Shown here: one piece after another, positions 17,664-27,186 of the stretch
Layout: every line of letters begins with the position of its first letter
How positions within the stretch are numbered: the first letter of the stretch is position 1
Assembly (NCBI RefSeq): GCF_030246865.1
Contig: NZ_CP126738.1
Span: 2,046,001-2,110,000, forward strand
Direction: 5' to 3'
Origin: Microbacterium sp. zg-B96
GTDB taxonomy: Bacteria > Actinomycetota > Actinomycetes > Actinomycetales > Microbacteriaceae
Length of the DNA stretch: 64,000 bases
Made by a program: the position numbers and the translations under genes
The notes under the pieces: generated by a model
Told to the model about the DNA's origin: nothing
Databases searched by the model: none
What the model saw: only the letters and a program-made list of their open reading frames with translations

Positions 17664-17708
17664 GTCAAGATATCGTTGACACCGCCAAGGCGTCAAGGAA
17701 CTGTTGAC
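17664..17708. promoter_or_regulatory. Two GTCAA-N7-TTGAC boxes upstream of the membrane/HTH pair
   Basis: GTCAAGATATCGTTGAC (17664-17680) and GTCAAGGAACTGTTGAC (17692-17708) share arms GTCAA and TTGAC with seven-base spacers and start 28 bases apart. The first lies four bases from the ATG at 17660. Two matching dyads so close to a start are best read as an operator of the adjacent HTH protein. Confidence 0.7.
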
Positions 17709-17759
17709 GGATGGCGGTTGCGGCCGCCTCAGGCACCGAACGATGCGCACTATTCGGCC

Positions 17760-17790
17760 ATGTAAATCGTTTTACATCAAACTGTTTACA
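17760..17790. promoter_or_regulatory. LacI-type operator and -35 region of the ABC/esterase operon
   Basis: ATGTAAATCGTTTTACAT (17760-17777) is a perfect palindrome with a four-base centre (TGTAAA-TCGT-TTTACA). A second half site, TGTTTACA (17783-17790), follows and contains TTTACA, a possible -35 element. The region is AT-rich compared with its surroundings and lies 91-121 bases before the ATG of the first operon gene. The operon encodes its own LacI protein, which is the likely ligand-dependent repressor. Confidence 0.75.
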
Positions 17791-17880
17791 CCTTCGTTCG
17801 CGCTGTGCTTCACTGCGGAAGGCGTCTCACCGAGACCGCCGATCGCGGCAAGAGCCGCAGTTTCTGGACAAGGAGGTCCG

Positions 17881-19437
17881 ATGAGCGAGAGAACCCGACG
17901 CATACGCAGCGTCACCGTACTGACGAGTGTGGCGGTGCTCGCGCTCAGTGGGTGCGCGGCGTCACAGCAGAACGCGCCCGCAGATGAAGACGCCGCCCGC
18001 GGGACCTTACGGGTCGCCCTGGCGGCGGCGCCGTCGAGCCTTGACCCGGCCAACATGGAGCAGTCCACGAGCCCCTTCGCGCAGCCCGCCTACGACGCCC
18101 TCATCAACGTGGCCACGGACGGAACCCTCGAACCGGGCCTCGCGACCGAGTGGGGTTTCATCGACGACGAGAACAAGGTGTTCGAGATCACCCTGCGGGA
18201 CGGCGTGACTTTCTCCGACGGCGCCGAGCTCGACGCCGAGGGACTGGTGACCCACCTGGAATACCTCGACACCGGCAAGAGCAACGTCGTGACCCTCGTC
18301 AACAACGGCACCTACGAAGCGCGGGATGAAGACACGGTCCGCATCACCTGGGAGACACCGCATCCGCTGGCACCACAGGCGTTCACCCAGCGCTGGGTTG
18401 CCGGCATGGTCATCTCCCCGGATGCCATCGCCGCCGATGCCGCGGGACTGGCCACGCAGACGGCCGGCGCGGGGGCATACACGCTGGACGCGTCCGCGAC
18501 GGTCGCCGGCTCGCGCTACGTGTACACCGCACGCGACGATTACTGGAATCCCGACGCGCAGCACTGGGACGAGATCGTCATCACCGTGATGGACAACACC
18601 GAGCAGCGACTCAACGCCCTCAAGACTGGTGAGGTCGACTACGCCGCGGGAGATCTGGGCACCGCGGACGCCGCCGCCGACGCTGGCCTGCAGGTGCTCT
18701 CGGCGCCCACGGTCTTCTACGGTTTGAGCCTGCTCGACCGCGACGGCACACTCGGTTCGCCGCTCGCCGACGTTCGGGTTCGCCAGGCCATCAACTACGC
18801 GCTCGACCGTGAGACGATCGCCACCGCGCTCCTGGGCGACTACGGCTTCGCTACCGAGCAGACGGTGGTGCCGAGCGAGCCCGGTTTCGTCGACGAATTG
18901 GCGGGGCACTACGCCTACGACCCCGACAAGGCCAAGACGTTGCTCGCCGACGCGGGATACGCCGACGGCTTTTCCATCCCCGTCATCGCCAGCACGTCCG
19001 CGACGGCGGCGACCCTGTCGCAGGTGCTCGTCGACCAGCTGTCGAAGGTCGGGATCACCGTGGAACTGGACGCACGGCCGAGCGCCGATTACTTCGAGGC
19101 GATGACGAGCGGCACCTTCGCCGCAGCCGTCGTGGGGTACGGATCGCAGCCGATCCCGATGGAGTACGACGGGCTCTTCGGTCCGGCGGCGATATTCAAC
19201 CCGCTCGCGTCCACCAGCGCGGCGATCGAGGACGACTACCAGAAGGCAGTCGTCGCGCCGGAGGCCGAGGCGACGGCCCTGTACGAGGCAATCCAGCGTG
19301 AACTGGTCGAGCAGGCGTGGTTCGCGCCGGCCGTCTTCGCTCCGGTCTTCTACTACGCCTCAGCGGAGCTCGCCCCGGTCGAGGCCACCGAGGCGCGCCC
19401 GCAGGCACCGCTGACCGAGTTGGCCCCGGCCGAGTGA
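17881..19437 (+). CDS. ABC transporter substrate-binding lipoprotein (family 5, peptide/nickel type)
   Basis: A 518-residue lipoprotein. The signal peptide ends in LSGC with the lipid-bearing Cys25, and an acidic linker follows. The SBP_bac_5 fold is shown by TLRVALAAAPSSLDPAN, the FEITLRDGVTFSDGAELDAE block, LNALKTGEVDYA and VRQAINYALDRETIA. It captures a solute outside the membrane for the permeases encoded next. AAGGAGG lies seven bases before ATG 17881. First gene of an operon controlled by a LacI-type operator. Solute unknown; the co-encoded esterase suggests an ester or acylated compound rather than a plain peptide. Confidence 0.93.
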   Translation: MSERTRRIRSVTVLTSVAVLALSGCAASQQNAPADEDAARGTLRVALAAAPSSLDPANMEQSTSPFAQPAYDALINVATDGTLEPGLATEWGFIDDENKVFEITLRDGVTFSDGAELDAEGLVTHLEYLDTGKSNVVTLVNNGTYEARDEDTVRITWETPHPLAPQAFTQRWVAGMVISPDAIAADAAGLATQTAGAGAYTLDASATVAGSRYVYTARDDYWNPDAQHWDEIVITVMDNTEQRLNALKTGEVDYAAGDLGTADAAADAGLQVLSAPTVFYGLSLLDRDGTLGSPLADVRVRQAINYALDRETIATALLGDYGFATEQTVVPSEPGFVDELAGHYAYDPDKAKTLLADAGYADGFSIPVIASTSATAATLSQVLVDQLSKVGITVELDARPSADYFEAMTSGTFAAAVVGYGSQPIPMEYDGLFGPAAIFNPLASTSAAIEDDYQKAVVAPEAEATALYEAIQRELVEQAWFAPAVFAPVFYYASAELAPVEATEARPQAPLTELAPAE

Positions 19438-19506
19438 TCGGGGTGGGGAGGGGGCCGGCCCGGCTCCTTCCCCACCCGGGCCGTCCCACCTACCGGAGGA
19501 ATCCCC

Positions 19507-20451
19507 GTGCTCAGACGCCGACTCGTCGGATGGCTCGTGATGAGCGTCATCCTGTTCTTCGTCATCTCTGCGCTCCTGTTCGTTCTCGTTTCGCTGACGC
19601 CGGGCGATGCCGCCCGCGCAATCGTCGGGCCGACAGCGAGTGAGGAGCGCTACCAGCAGGTGCGCGTCGAGCTCGGGATTGATCTGCCCCTCTGGCAGCA
19701 GTACCTGCGCTGGCTGACATCGCTCCTGCAGGGCGACCTCGGCCGGTCGCTCGTTTCGGGGGTGCCGGTGACCCAGGTGCTCGCCGACCGCGTCGAACCC
19801 ACCCTCGCCCTCATGCTCTGCACGTTCGTCTGCGCCTCCATCCTGGGGATCGTGCTCGGCGTCATCGGCGCGTCTCGTCCCGGGGCGGCAGGAAAGGCCG
19901 CCGACCTCGCGAGCGTCGTCGGATCCGCCGTGCCGACCTTCTGGATCGGGCTCGTGCTGTCGGCCGTCTTCGCCGTACAGCTGCGACTCGTACCCACGAG
20001 CGGGTACACACCGCTCGTCGACGGCCTGGGACCATGGTTGTCGCACATGATCCTGCCGATAGCGACCCTCACCATCGGAGGAACGGCGCTCCTGGCCAAA
20101 CAGACCCGTGACGCCGTGGCTGAGCAGCTCGCCCAGCCGTACATCGTGCTGCTGCGCTCGCATGGCGTGAGCGAGCGACGCATTCTCTGGCGGCACGCGC
20201 TCCGCGGCGCCGCGGTGCCCATCGTCACGATCCTGGGGATGAAGATCATCGGGCTCACGAGCGGCACAGTGCTCGTCGAGAGCGTCTTCGTGATCCCCGG
20301 GTTCGCCGGCTACGCCGTGAACGCGACGCTGCTGCACGACCTGCCTGTCGTGCAGGCGATCACGCTCCTGTTCACCGTCGTCATCATCGCCACCAACCTC
20401 GTCGTGGAGATGCTCTACGCCAGGCTCAACGTCAAGGAGGCAGCCCAGTGA
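19507..20451 (+). CDS. ABC transporter permease, DppB type
   Basis: A 314-residue inner-membrane permease starting at GTG 19507 after CGGAGGAAT. The N-terminal helix precedes LTPGDAARAIVG, GVTxx-type blocks follow, and the cytoplasmic coupling helix is in RSHGVSERRILWRHALRGAAVP (EAA-like loop). It ends in a sixth helix and a short tail. It pairs with the permease half of the fused protein encoded immediately downstream, overlapping it by four bases (GTGA). Confidence 0.93.
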   Translation: MLRRRLVGWLVMSVILFFVISALLFVLVSLTPGDAARAIVGPTASEERYQQVRVELGIDLPLWQQYLRWLTSLLQGDLGRSLVSGVPVTQVLADRVEPTLALMLCTFVCASILGIVLGVIGASRPGAAGKAADLASVVGSAVPTFWIGLVLSAVFAVQLRLVPTSGYTPLVDGLGPWLSHMILPIATLTIGGTALLAKQTRDAVAEQLAQPYIVLLRSHGVSERRILWRHALRGAAVPIVTILGMKIIGLTSGTVLVESVFVIPGFAGYAVNATLLHDLPVVQAITLLFTVVIIATNLVVEMLYARLNVKEAAQ

Positions 20452-23048
20452 CCGCGACCCCCGCCGAGGTCGTCGCCCTCGCCGATGCACCCCCAGCCCG
20501 CGACACCCGCACGGTCGTGCCGCTCTGGCGGCAGTTACTGGCCCGGCCCGTGTTCGCGACGTGCACCGCGATCATCCTGATCCTCGTCGCGCTCGTCGCC
20601 CTCGCCCCGATCATCGCGCCGTACCCACCACTTGAGCAGGATCTCACCGCGACGCTTCAGGGACCGTCCGCCGCCCATCTCCTGGGCACCGACGATCTCG
20701 GCCGCGATGTCCTATCCCGCCTGCTCCACGGCGGCCGCGTGACGATGCTTGGCGTACTGCAGGCGCTGGTGGTCTTTCTTCTGGTCGGCACCGGGCTGGG
20801 CCTGGTGGCGGGCATGGGTCGCGGCTGGGTCGACACCGCGATCGTCCGGGCCGCCGAGATCCTCATGAGCCTGCCCGCGTTCATCATCCTCCTCGTGACC
20901 CTGTCGATCGCCCCGGGCAACATGACGCTTGCGATGGTCACGATCGGCGTGCTCACCAGTCCCCTGCTGATGCGCGTGGTCCGGGGAACGACGAAGTCCG
21001 TCCGCGGAGAGCTATTCGTCCGCGCGGCGCGCATCATGGGTCTGAGCGAGACCCAGATCACGCTGCGTCACGTGCTCCCCCGCCTCGCAGGCCCCATCAT
21101 TGTTCAGCTCACGATCTTCTCCGGTGCCGTAATCCTCACCGAGACGGGACTCGGATACCTCGGCTTCGGCGTGCGCCTGCCCCACCCCAGCTGGGGAAAC
21201 ATGGTCCAGACGGCGAGCGAGAACATCACGCGCGCCCCGTGGCTCCTGATCCCCACCGGCGGCGTCATCATCGTGACGATCCTCTCGCTCATGCTCATCG
21301 GCGACGGCATCCGCGACGCCGTGGCCGACCGCTGGACCGGGGCCGCGGTGCGCCGGCGCCGCCCCCGTCCGGCGGCGCCAGCGGCGATGACGGTGGGTGC
21401 CGCGCAGGACGATGCCGTGATCGTCGTCGACGGGCTCACGATCGTCGCCGACCACGCGACAGGCGAGGTGCCGATCGTGGAGGGCGTCTCGTTCCGCATC
21501 CTTCCCGGTGAAACTGTCGCGCTGGTGGGCGAGTCGGGGTCCGGCAAGTCGGTCACCGCGCTCGCGGTGCTCGGCCTCACCCGAGGGCTCCGCAAGACCA
21601 GCGGGCGAGTCCTCGTCAACGGCGCCGACATCGGAGCGCTCTCCCCCGAGGCCTTGCGACAGCTACGGTCGAACACGTTCGGCTACATCACGCAGGACCC
21701 GCAGCCTTCCCTAGACCCGTCGATGCGCGTCGGCGACCTGCTCGCCCAGCTCGTGCGGCTGCATCAGGGGGTCGACGTCGCGCAGTCCCGGCGCATTTCC
21801 CTCGAGTTGCTCGAACGTGTGCGCATCCCCGACGCCGCGATGGTCGCGCGGCGCTACCCCCACCAGCTGTCCGGCGGCATGGCGCAGCGTGTCGTGATCG
21901 CGGCGGCGCTCAGCGCGCGGCCACGCATCCTCATCGCCGATGAGCCGACGACCGCCCTCGACGTCACCGTGCAGGCCGAGATCCTCGCACTCCTGCACGA
22001 CCTGTGCGATGCGGATGACTCCATGGCGCTGCTGCTCATCACGCACGACTGGGGCGTCGTCGCAGACATCGCCGACCGCATCGTCGTCCTGCACGACGGC
22101 CAGCTCATCGAATCAGGTGACGCCGCGCGCGTGTTCACCGAACCGGAGCACCCCCACACCCGCGCGATGCTCGCCGCTGACCCCGCCCATCTGGAGGTGC
22201 GCGGCCCCCGGCCGCCTGCCCCCGCGCTCCTGAGGATCGAAGGCCTTGAGATCGCGTACAACTCGAAGGATGCCGCCGGCCGCCCCGTCCGTACCACGGC
22301 GGTGAATGGCCTCGACCTCACGGTGCGCGCCGGCCGCACACTCGGGCTGATCGGCGAGTCGGGGTCGGGCAAGACGAGCGTCGGCAATGCGGTCGTCTCG
22401 CTCGTGACGCCCTCGGCAGGCAGCATTCGGCTCCGTGACGAGGAGTTGGTGGGCACCGGCCGTGCCCGCCGTCGGGAGCTGGCCACGAAGGTCCAGATGA
22501 TCTTTCAGGACCCGTACGGATCGCTCAACCCGGTCCGCACGGTCGGCTCGACCCTCGCCGAACCGCTCATCCTGGCACACGGGATGTCGCGGGTCACCGC
22601 CGAGCGGGCGGTGCGCGAGGCGCTCGAGCGCGTCGGCCTGCCCGCTGCTGCGGCGAGCCGGTACCCGGCGCAGTTCTCAGGCGGTCAGCGCCAGCGCATA
22701 GCCATCGCCCGGGCCGTCGTGCTCCGGCCGGACCTCATCGTGTGCGACGAGCCGGTGAGCGCGCTCGACCTGTCCATCCAGGCGCAGGTGCTGGAGTTGT
22801 TGCAGGAGCTTCAGGACGACCTGGGTATGGCCTACCTCTTCATCTCGCACGACCTGTCCGTCGTACGTAGCTTCTGTGACGAGGTCGCGGTGATGTACCG
22901 GGGTGAAGTCGTCGAGCGCGGGGCGACCGCGGAGGTCGTGGCGCGCCCTGCACACCCGTACACCCGATCTCTGCTGGATGCGGCGCCGGTGCCCGACCCG
23001 TCGGTGCAGCGCGGCCGCTCCGTCAGCGTGCAACGGTGGGTACCGTGA
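20448..23048 (+). CDS. Fused ABC transporter: DppC permease + DppD ATPase + DppF ATPase
   Basis: An 866-residue fusion. Residues about 25-295 are a DppC-type permease ([23 protein letters not shown] loop in [20 protein letters not shown]). After a basic linker, residues about 325-575 are the first ATPase with Walker A GESGSGKS, signature LSGGMAQR and [12 protein letters not shown]. Residues about 590-855 are the second ATPase with [16 protein letters not shown] and [12 protein letters not shown]. Both ATPases look intact. One chain therefore supplies half of the membrane domain and both motors. Fusions of this order are known in actinobacteria. GTG 20448 overlaps the upstream stop. Confidence 0.93.
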   Translation: MTATPAEVVALADAPPARDTRTVVPLWRQLLARPVFATCTAIILILVALVALAPIIAPYPPLEQDLTATLQGPSAAHLLGTDDLGRDVLSRLLHGGRVTMLGVLQALVVFLLVGTGLGLVAGMGRGWVDTAIVRAAEILMSLPAFIILLVTLSIAPGNMTLAMVTIGVLTSPLLMRVVRGTTKSVRGELFVRAARIMGLSETQITLRHVLPRLAGPIIVQLTIFSGAVILTETGLGYLGFGVRLPHPSWGNMVQTASENITRAPWLLIPTGGVIIVTILSLMLIGDGIRDAVADRWTGAAVRRRRPRPAAPAAMTVGAAQDDAVIVVDGLTIVADHATGEVPIVEGVSFRILPGETVALVGESGSGKSVTALAVLGLTRGLRKTSGRVLVNGADIGALSPEALRQLRSNTFGYITQDPQPSLDPSMRVGDLLAQLVRLHQGVDVAQSRRISLELLERVRIPDAAMVARRYPHQLSGGMAQRVVIAAALSARPRILIADEPTTALDVTVQAEILALLHDLCDADDSMALLLITHDWGVVADIADRIVVLHDGQLIESGDAARVFTEPEHPHTRAMLAADPAHLEVRGPRPPAPALLRIEGLEIAYNSKDAAGRPVRTTAVNGLDLTVRAGRTLGLIGESGSGKTSVGNAVVSLVTPSAGSIRLRDEELVGTGRARRRELATKVQMIFQDPYGSLNPVRTVGSTLAEPLILAHGMSRVTAERAVREALERVGLPAAAASRYPAQFSGGQRQRIAIARAVVLRPDLIVCDEPVSALDLSIQAQVLELLQELQDDLGMAYLFISHDLSVVRSFCDEVAVMYRGEVVERGATAEVVARPAHPYTRSLLDAAPVPDPSVQRGRSVSVQRWVP

Positions 23049-24052
23049 GCACTATCGTGACGATCCACGACGTCGCCCGGGAGGCGGCAGTATCACCGGC
23101 CACGGTGTCCAACGCGATGAACCGGCCCGGCCGGGTTGCCGCCGACACCCGCGCCCGCGTCCTGGCCGTGGCCGATCGCCTGGGCTACATACCCCATGCC
23201 GTCGCGGCGCATCGCGCGCGCACGGCGACTTCTCGCGTCGGCATCATCGCACCGTTCACGACCTACGCCTCGTTTGCGGCACGCATCCAGGGTGCACTCA
23301 CCGTCCTCAGCGCCGACAATCTCGAAGCCATCGTCTATGACCACCCCTCCGCGAGCCGCTCCCCCTCGCCCCGTCTCGCGAGCCTGCCGTTCTCCGGCAA
23401 CCTCGACGGCCTGGTCATCATGGGCGTGCCTATCGACACGGGAATCGCGGACCGTCTGCTCGCGCGCGGCCTGGCGACGGTGCTGGTCGACTCCCGGCAT
23501 CCGCAGTTCACATCCGTCGTGCTCGACGAGGAGCGCGGTGCGACCCTGGCCGCCGAGCACCTCATTGGACGCGGGTTCGAGCAGTTCGTCTACGTCACGG
23601 AAGGGCAGCGTTCCAAGGACTACGTCTCGCAGGGCAAGCGCCGCCTGACCGGGTTCGTGAACGCGCTGCGGGAGCGGGGCGTGGCAGAGAGCGCCATCCA
23701 CTGCATAACGGCGCCATCCGGCAACGCGAAGGCGGGCCAGGCCGCCGCCGAGCACGTCGCTCTCCTGTCCCGGGAGGGCCGCGTGGGGGTGCTCTGCGGG
23801 CACGACACTCTCGCTGCCGGTGTTCTATCCGGGCTGCGCGGCCGCGGTGTTGCCGTCCCCGACCGGGTCGGGGTGATCGGGTGGGACGGCGGCGAGGTCG
23901 TCGAGGCGCTAGGGCTCACCACGGTGCGTCAGCCACTCGTCGAATCGGGCCGGGCGGGCGCCGAGCGCCTCGTCGCACTGCTGCACAACCCCACCGCCCC
24001 AGTCGAACGCGTGGTCTTGGCGCCGGTGCTCGCCGAAGGGATCACCTCGTGA
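23045..24052 (+). CDS. LacI family transcriptional regulator
   Basis: A 335-residue regulator. The N-terminal helix-turn-helix TIHDVAREAAVSPATVSNAMN is followed by the hinge-type VLAVADRLGYIPHAVA and a periplasmic-binding-protein-like effector domain (SRVGIIAPF, GLVIMGVP, VGVIGWDGGEV, TTVRQPL). The start chosen is GTG 23045, which overlaps the upstream stop (GTGA); GTG 23036 is also possible. The likely target is the TGTAAA-N4-TTTACA palindrome at 17760, giving feedback on the transporter and esterase. Effector is presumably the imported compound or its hydrolysis product. Confidence 0.9.
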   Translation: MSTIVTIHDVAREAAVSPATVSNAMNRPGRVAADTRARVLAVADRLGYIPHAVAAHRARTATSRVGIIAPFTTYASFAARIQGALTVLSADNLEAIVYDHPSASRSPSPRLASLPFSGNLDGLVIMGVPIDTGIADRLLARGLATVLVDSRHPQFTSVVLDEERGATLAAEHLIGRGFEQFVYVTEGQRSKDYVSQGKRRLTGFVNALRERGVAESAIHCITAPSGNAKAGQAAAEHVALLSREGRVGVLCGHDTLAAGVLSGLRGRGVAVPDRVGVIGWDGGEVVEALGLTTVRQPLVESGRAGAERLVALLHNPTAPVERVVLAPVLAEGITS

Positions 24053-25173
24053 GCGCGCTGACTCCAGGCCAGGAGATCACATCCCTGCCCGGGCAACTGC
24101 CGCCCCGCCTCGCCGAGATGATCCGCCGCGCGCGCGAGCGCATCCCGGTCGGCGACGCCCCCGTCGACCGGCCGTTCGCGCCGGCAGCGACGGAGGCCGC
24201 GGCTGACTGGCTCGCACGCCTCCGCACGGCGCGGGCAGCGCACGACGCGCACGCGCTCGCGTGGCGCGCCGCCCTGGACGCCGCCGCTGCAGAGATCACC
24301 GGCGCCACGCTGGCCGACCTCCTCGCACCGGCTGCGCCGGTGACGCGGCAGGTGCTCGACCTCCCGACACCGGGCCGCGCCTCGCTCACGGGCCGCCTTG
24401 CGGCGCTGCTTCCGAGCGGGTCCCCCGGCGGGGAGGGGCCGTCCCGACCGGAGGACGCCGTCCCCGTGTGCGTCACAGCTCCGCAGACCCCCCGTCAGCC
24501 TGCGCCCGTCATCGTCGTCCTGCACGGTGGCGCGTACTGGATGGGAGGCGGGACCGTCTCGTCGGTCACCAGCCGTCCCCTGCATGACTTCCTCGCCTCG
24601 CAGCTGGGCGCCTTCGTGCTGGACGTCGACTATCGGCTGGCTCCCGAGCATCCCTTCCCCGCGTCGATAGTGGACGCCCTCGAGGTGGTGGACGCGATTC
24701 GGCGCGGCATCTCGGGCCTGCCGCTCGATCCGACGCGCATCGCCGTCGTCGGCACGAGCTCAGGCGGCAACGCTGCCGCGGCATGCGCCCTCGCAGACGC
24801 CGCGCGCGCCCCCGCGCGTCCGCTCGCAGCGCTTGGCCTGCTCGTTCCCTCCGTCGACCTCACCGGCCCGCTCACCGGCGACCGGGAGCAGCTGCTGCGC
24901 GCTTACGCCGGCGACGTCGCGCGGCACGACCCGTGGCTTTCCCCCGCGCACCACGATGCGCTGGGGACGCTTCCGCCGACGTTCGTCGCGGAGGCGGAGT
25001 ATGACGAGGTCGCTCGCGGCGGGTCCTTGCTCGCAGAGCGCATGAATGCGCAGGGCGGACGGGCCGACCTTCGCCTCTACCCGATGACGCACACGGCGGC
25101 AGAGCCCGCCGTGGAGGCGCGGATGGCCGAGGACCTGCGCGAGTTCCTCGCATCGGTCTTCCGGCCAGCATGA
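24049..25173 (+). CDS. Alpha/beta hydrolase (HSL-type esterase)
   Basis: A 374-residue cytoplasmic esterase without signal peptide, from GTG 24049 overlapping the LacI stop. The first 120 residues form a helical cap region. The catalytic domain shows the oxyanion motif HGGAYWMGGG, DYRLAPEHPFPA, the nucleophile elbow GTSSGGNAAA, the Asp in FVAEAEYDEV and His in PMTHTAAEP, the hormone-sensitive-lipase group. It is the last gene of the ABC operon and probably hydrolyses the imported ester inside the cell; the substrate is not known. Confidence 0.9.
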   Translation: MSALTPGQEITSLPGQLPPRLAEMIRRARERIPVGDAPVDRPFAPAATEAAADWLARLRTARAAHDAHALAWRAALDAAAAEITGATLADLLAPAAPVTRQVLDLPTPGRASLTGRLAALLPSGSPGGEGPSRPEDAVPVCVTAPQTPRQPAPVIVVLHGGAYWMGGGTVSSVTSRPLHDFLASQLGAFVLDVDYRLAPEHPFPASIVDALEVVDAIRRGISGLPLDPTRIAVVGTSSGGNAAAACALADAARAPARPLAALGLLVPSVDLTGPLTGDREQLLRAYAGDVARHDPWLSPAHHDALGTLPPTFVAEAEYDEVARGGSLLAERMNAQGGRADLRLYPMTHTAAEPAVEARMAEDLREFLASVFRPA

Positions 25174-25230
25174 AGGCGGCGTGACCCTCAGCCACCCGGC
25201 TCGGCGGGGCTCGTCGCGATCCCGGCGAGG

Positions 25231-26529
25231 TCAGTTCAGCGGCTTGAGTTCCAGCTCGGCCGCCGTCGTTGCGGCGGACACCGTCGCGAACGAGGTGTAG
25301 CCGTCCGCAGCGGCGCGCTCCAGCAGCGCCTTGAGGTTCTTGGTGCGCTGTTCCAGCCGCACCCGGGAGCCGCCGGCGACCAGCCGGGCCTTCAGCGCCA
25401 GCAGCTGCGTCATCGGCACGTCCCGGTCGTGCACCAGCACGACGGCGGAGCCGTCCGCTTCGTCGGCACCCGAGACGAGGTCGACGATCCGCTCGAAGCC
25501 GATCGAGAACCCGACGGCCGGCACGTCCTGGCCGAGGAACCGGCCGATCATGCCGTCGTAGCGGCCGCCGCCACCCAGCGAGTAGCCGACGCTGGGGTGG
25601 GCGAGCTCGAAGATCGTGCCGGTGTAGTAGCCCATCCCCCGCACCAGGAACGGGTCGAACACCAGCGGGATGTCCGCGGCGTCGCCACGCGCCGCCGCGA
25701 CGGTCTCACCGAGAGTCACCAGGTGCGCCACGACCTCGTCGGCGATGCCGGCCGGCAGTGCCTTGCGGATCTGACGCTCGCCGTACGGGTGGTATTCGAG
25801 GGTCTGCGGCCGACCCAGGAACTCCGCGAACGCGTCGACCGCGGCAGGCGTCGCGCCGCGGTCGCGCAACTCCGCGGCCACTCCCTCGGGGCCGATCTTG
25901 TCGAGCTTGTCGATCGTGATGAGCACGCCGGGGCGCTCGTCGGGGGCAAAGCCGAAGACGTCGAGCATCGCGTCCAGCGCGCGGCGGTCGTTGATGCGGA
26001 TCGTGCCGCCCTCGAGCCCGAGCGCGTCGAGGGTGTCCAGGCTCGCGACGATGAGTTCGGCCTCGGCGCGCGGCGTGGCGTCGCCGATGACGTCGATGTC
26101 GCACTGCATGAACTGCCGGTAGCGCCCCTTCTGCGGGCGCTCCGCGCGCCATACCGGGGCGATCTGGATCGACCGGAACACGGTGGGAAGCTCCGCGCGG
26201 TGGCTGGCGTAGAAGCGGGCCAGGGGCACGGTGAGGTCGTAGCGCAGCCCCAGATCCGCCAGCGCGGCGACATCGAGGGTCGACTGGTCTGCGGCGGCGG
26301 CGAGCGCAGCGGCATCAAGTCCCCGTTTGAGCACATTGAAGGCGAGCTTCTCGTTGTCGCCGCCGATGCCGGCGTGCAGCCGGCCGTACTCCTCCATGAC
26401 GGGGGTCTCGATCTCGTCGAACCCATGCGCGCGGTAGCGCTCACGGATCACGGCGAGCACACGCTCGCGACGGGACTTGTCTGCGGGGAGGAAGTCGCGC
26501 ATGCCGCGCGGCGGATTGACGGATGCCAC
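25231..26529 (-). CDS. hisS: Histidyl-tRNA synthetase
   Basis: A 432-residue class II synthetase. Motif 1 lies in PPRGMRDFLP...ETPVMEEYGRL, motif 2 in PVWRAERPQKGRYRQFMQCDIDVIG (given in parts), histidine-binding residues in LVRGMGYYTGTIFEL, motif 3 in GGGGRYDGMIG and GFSIGFERI, and an anticodon-binding domain at the C-terminus. Length is normal. It lies 12 bases downstream of mazG on the same strand, making a probable nhaA-mazG-hisS unit. Confidence 0.97.
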   Translation of the reverse strand: MASVNPPRGMRDFLPADKSRRERVLAVIRERYRAHGFDEIETPVMEEYGRLHAGIGGDNEKLAFNVLKRGLDAAALAAAADQSTLDVAALADLGLRYDLTVPLARFYASHRAELPTVFRSIQIAPVWRAERPQKGRYRQFMQCDIDVIGDATPRAEAELIVASLDTLDALGLEGGTIRINDRRALDAMLDVFGFAPDERPGVLITIDKLDKIGPEGVAAELRDRGATPAAVDAFAEFLGRPQTLEYHPYGERQIRKALPAGIADEVVAHLVTLGETVAAARGDAADIPLVFDPFLVRGMGYYTGTIFELAHPSVGYSLGGGGRYDGMIGRFLGQDVPAVGFSIGFERIVDLVSGADEADGSAVVLVHDRDVPMTQLLALKARLVAGGSRVRLEQRTKNLKALLERAAADGYTSFATVSAATTAAELELKPLN

Positions 26530-26541
26530 GGAACGATTCTC

Positions 26542-27186
26542 TCAGGAAGCCGGCGGCTGCTCGGCCGCGCGGACATCGGCCTCCAGCGTGCGCAGTCGTT
26601 CCCGCAGGGCCCGTTCGGCGTCCCAGCCCTGCGCGCGGGCGGTGGCCACCAGCGCCAGGAGGGCGTCGCCGAGCTCTGCCTCGTCGGTCGGGGCGGTCGT
26701 CGCGGGGGTGGGCGTGACGCCGACGGACGCGGCCTTTCCCAGCAGCTTCTGCGCCAGAGCGAGCGAGGGCATGTGGGGGGACACTCCGTCGAGCACGCTG
26801 GTGCGGGCGTGTTTCTCGGCCGCCTTGGCGGCGTTCCAGTGCACGAGCACCTCTTCGGGCGTGGTCGCGACCGCCCCGGCGAAGACGTGCGGATGCCGCC
26901 GGACCATCTTCGCCGTCAGCTCCCGTGCCACGTCGTCGATGTCGAAGGGGTCCGAGTCATCCCGCGAGGCGATCTCGGCGTGGAACAGCACCTGCCACAG
27001 CAGATCACCGAGTTCCTCGCGGAGGTCCGCGCGGGACCCCGCCTCGACGGCATCCACCAGCTCGGCGGCTTCTTCCACCAGATACGGCACGAGCGCGCGG
27101 TGGTCGATCTGCTGCGTCCACACGCACCGATCGCGCACTGCCCGCATCGTCTGTGCCGCCTCGCGCAGCGCGTCCGTCCCGGTCAC
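26542..27186 (-). CDS. mazG: MazG family nucleotide pyrophosphohydrolase
   Basis: A 214-residue all-helical enzyme of the MazG type, which hydrolyses nucleoside triphosphates to monophosphates and pyrophosphate. The metal-binding pairs are in LVEEAAELVDAVE and REELGDLLWQVLFHAEIA, followed by the KMVRRHPHVFAG signature. GTG 27186 overlaps the nhaA stop (GTGA) and is taken as the start; an ATG at 27216 is the alternative. In many actinobacteria mazG sits between mfd and eno. Confidence 0.93.
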   Translation of the reverse strand: MTGTDALREAAQTMRAVRDRCVWTQQIDHRALVPYLVEEAAELVDAVEAGSRADLREELGDLLWQVLFHAEIASRDDSDPFDIDDVARELTAKMVRRHPHVFAGAVATTPEEVLVHWNAAKAAEKHARTSVLDGVSPHMPSLALAQKLLGKAASVGVTPTPATTAPTDEAELGDALLALVATARAQGWDAERALRERLRTLEADVRAAEQPPAS

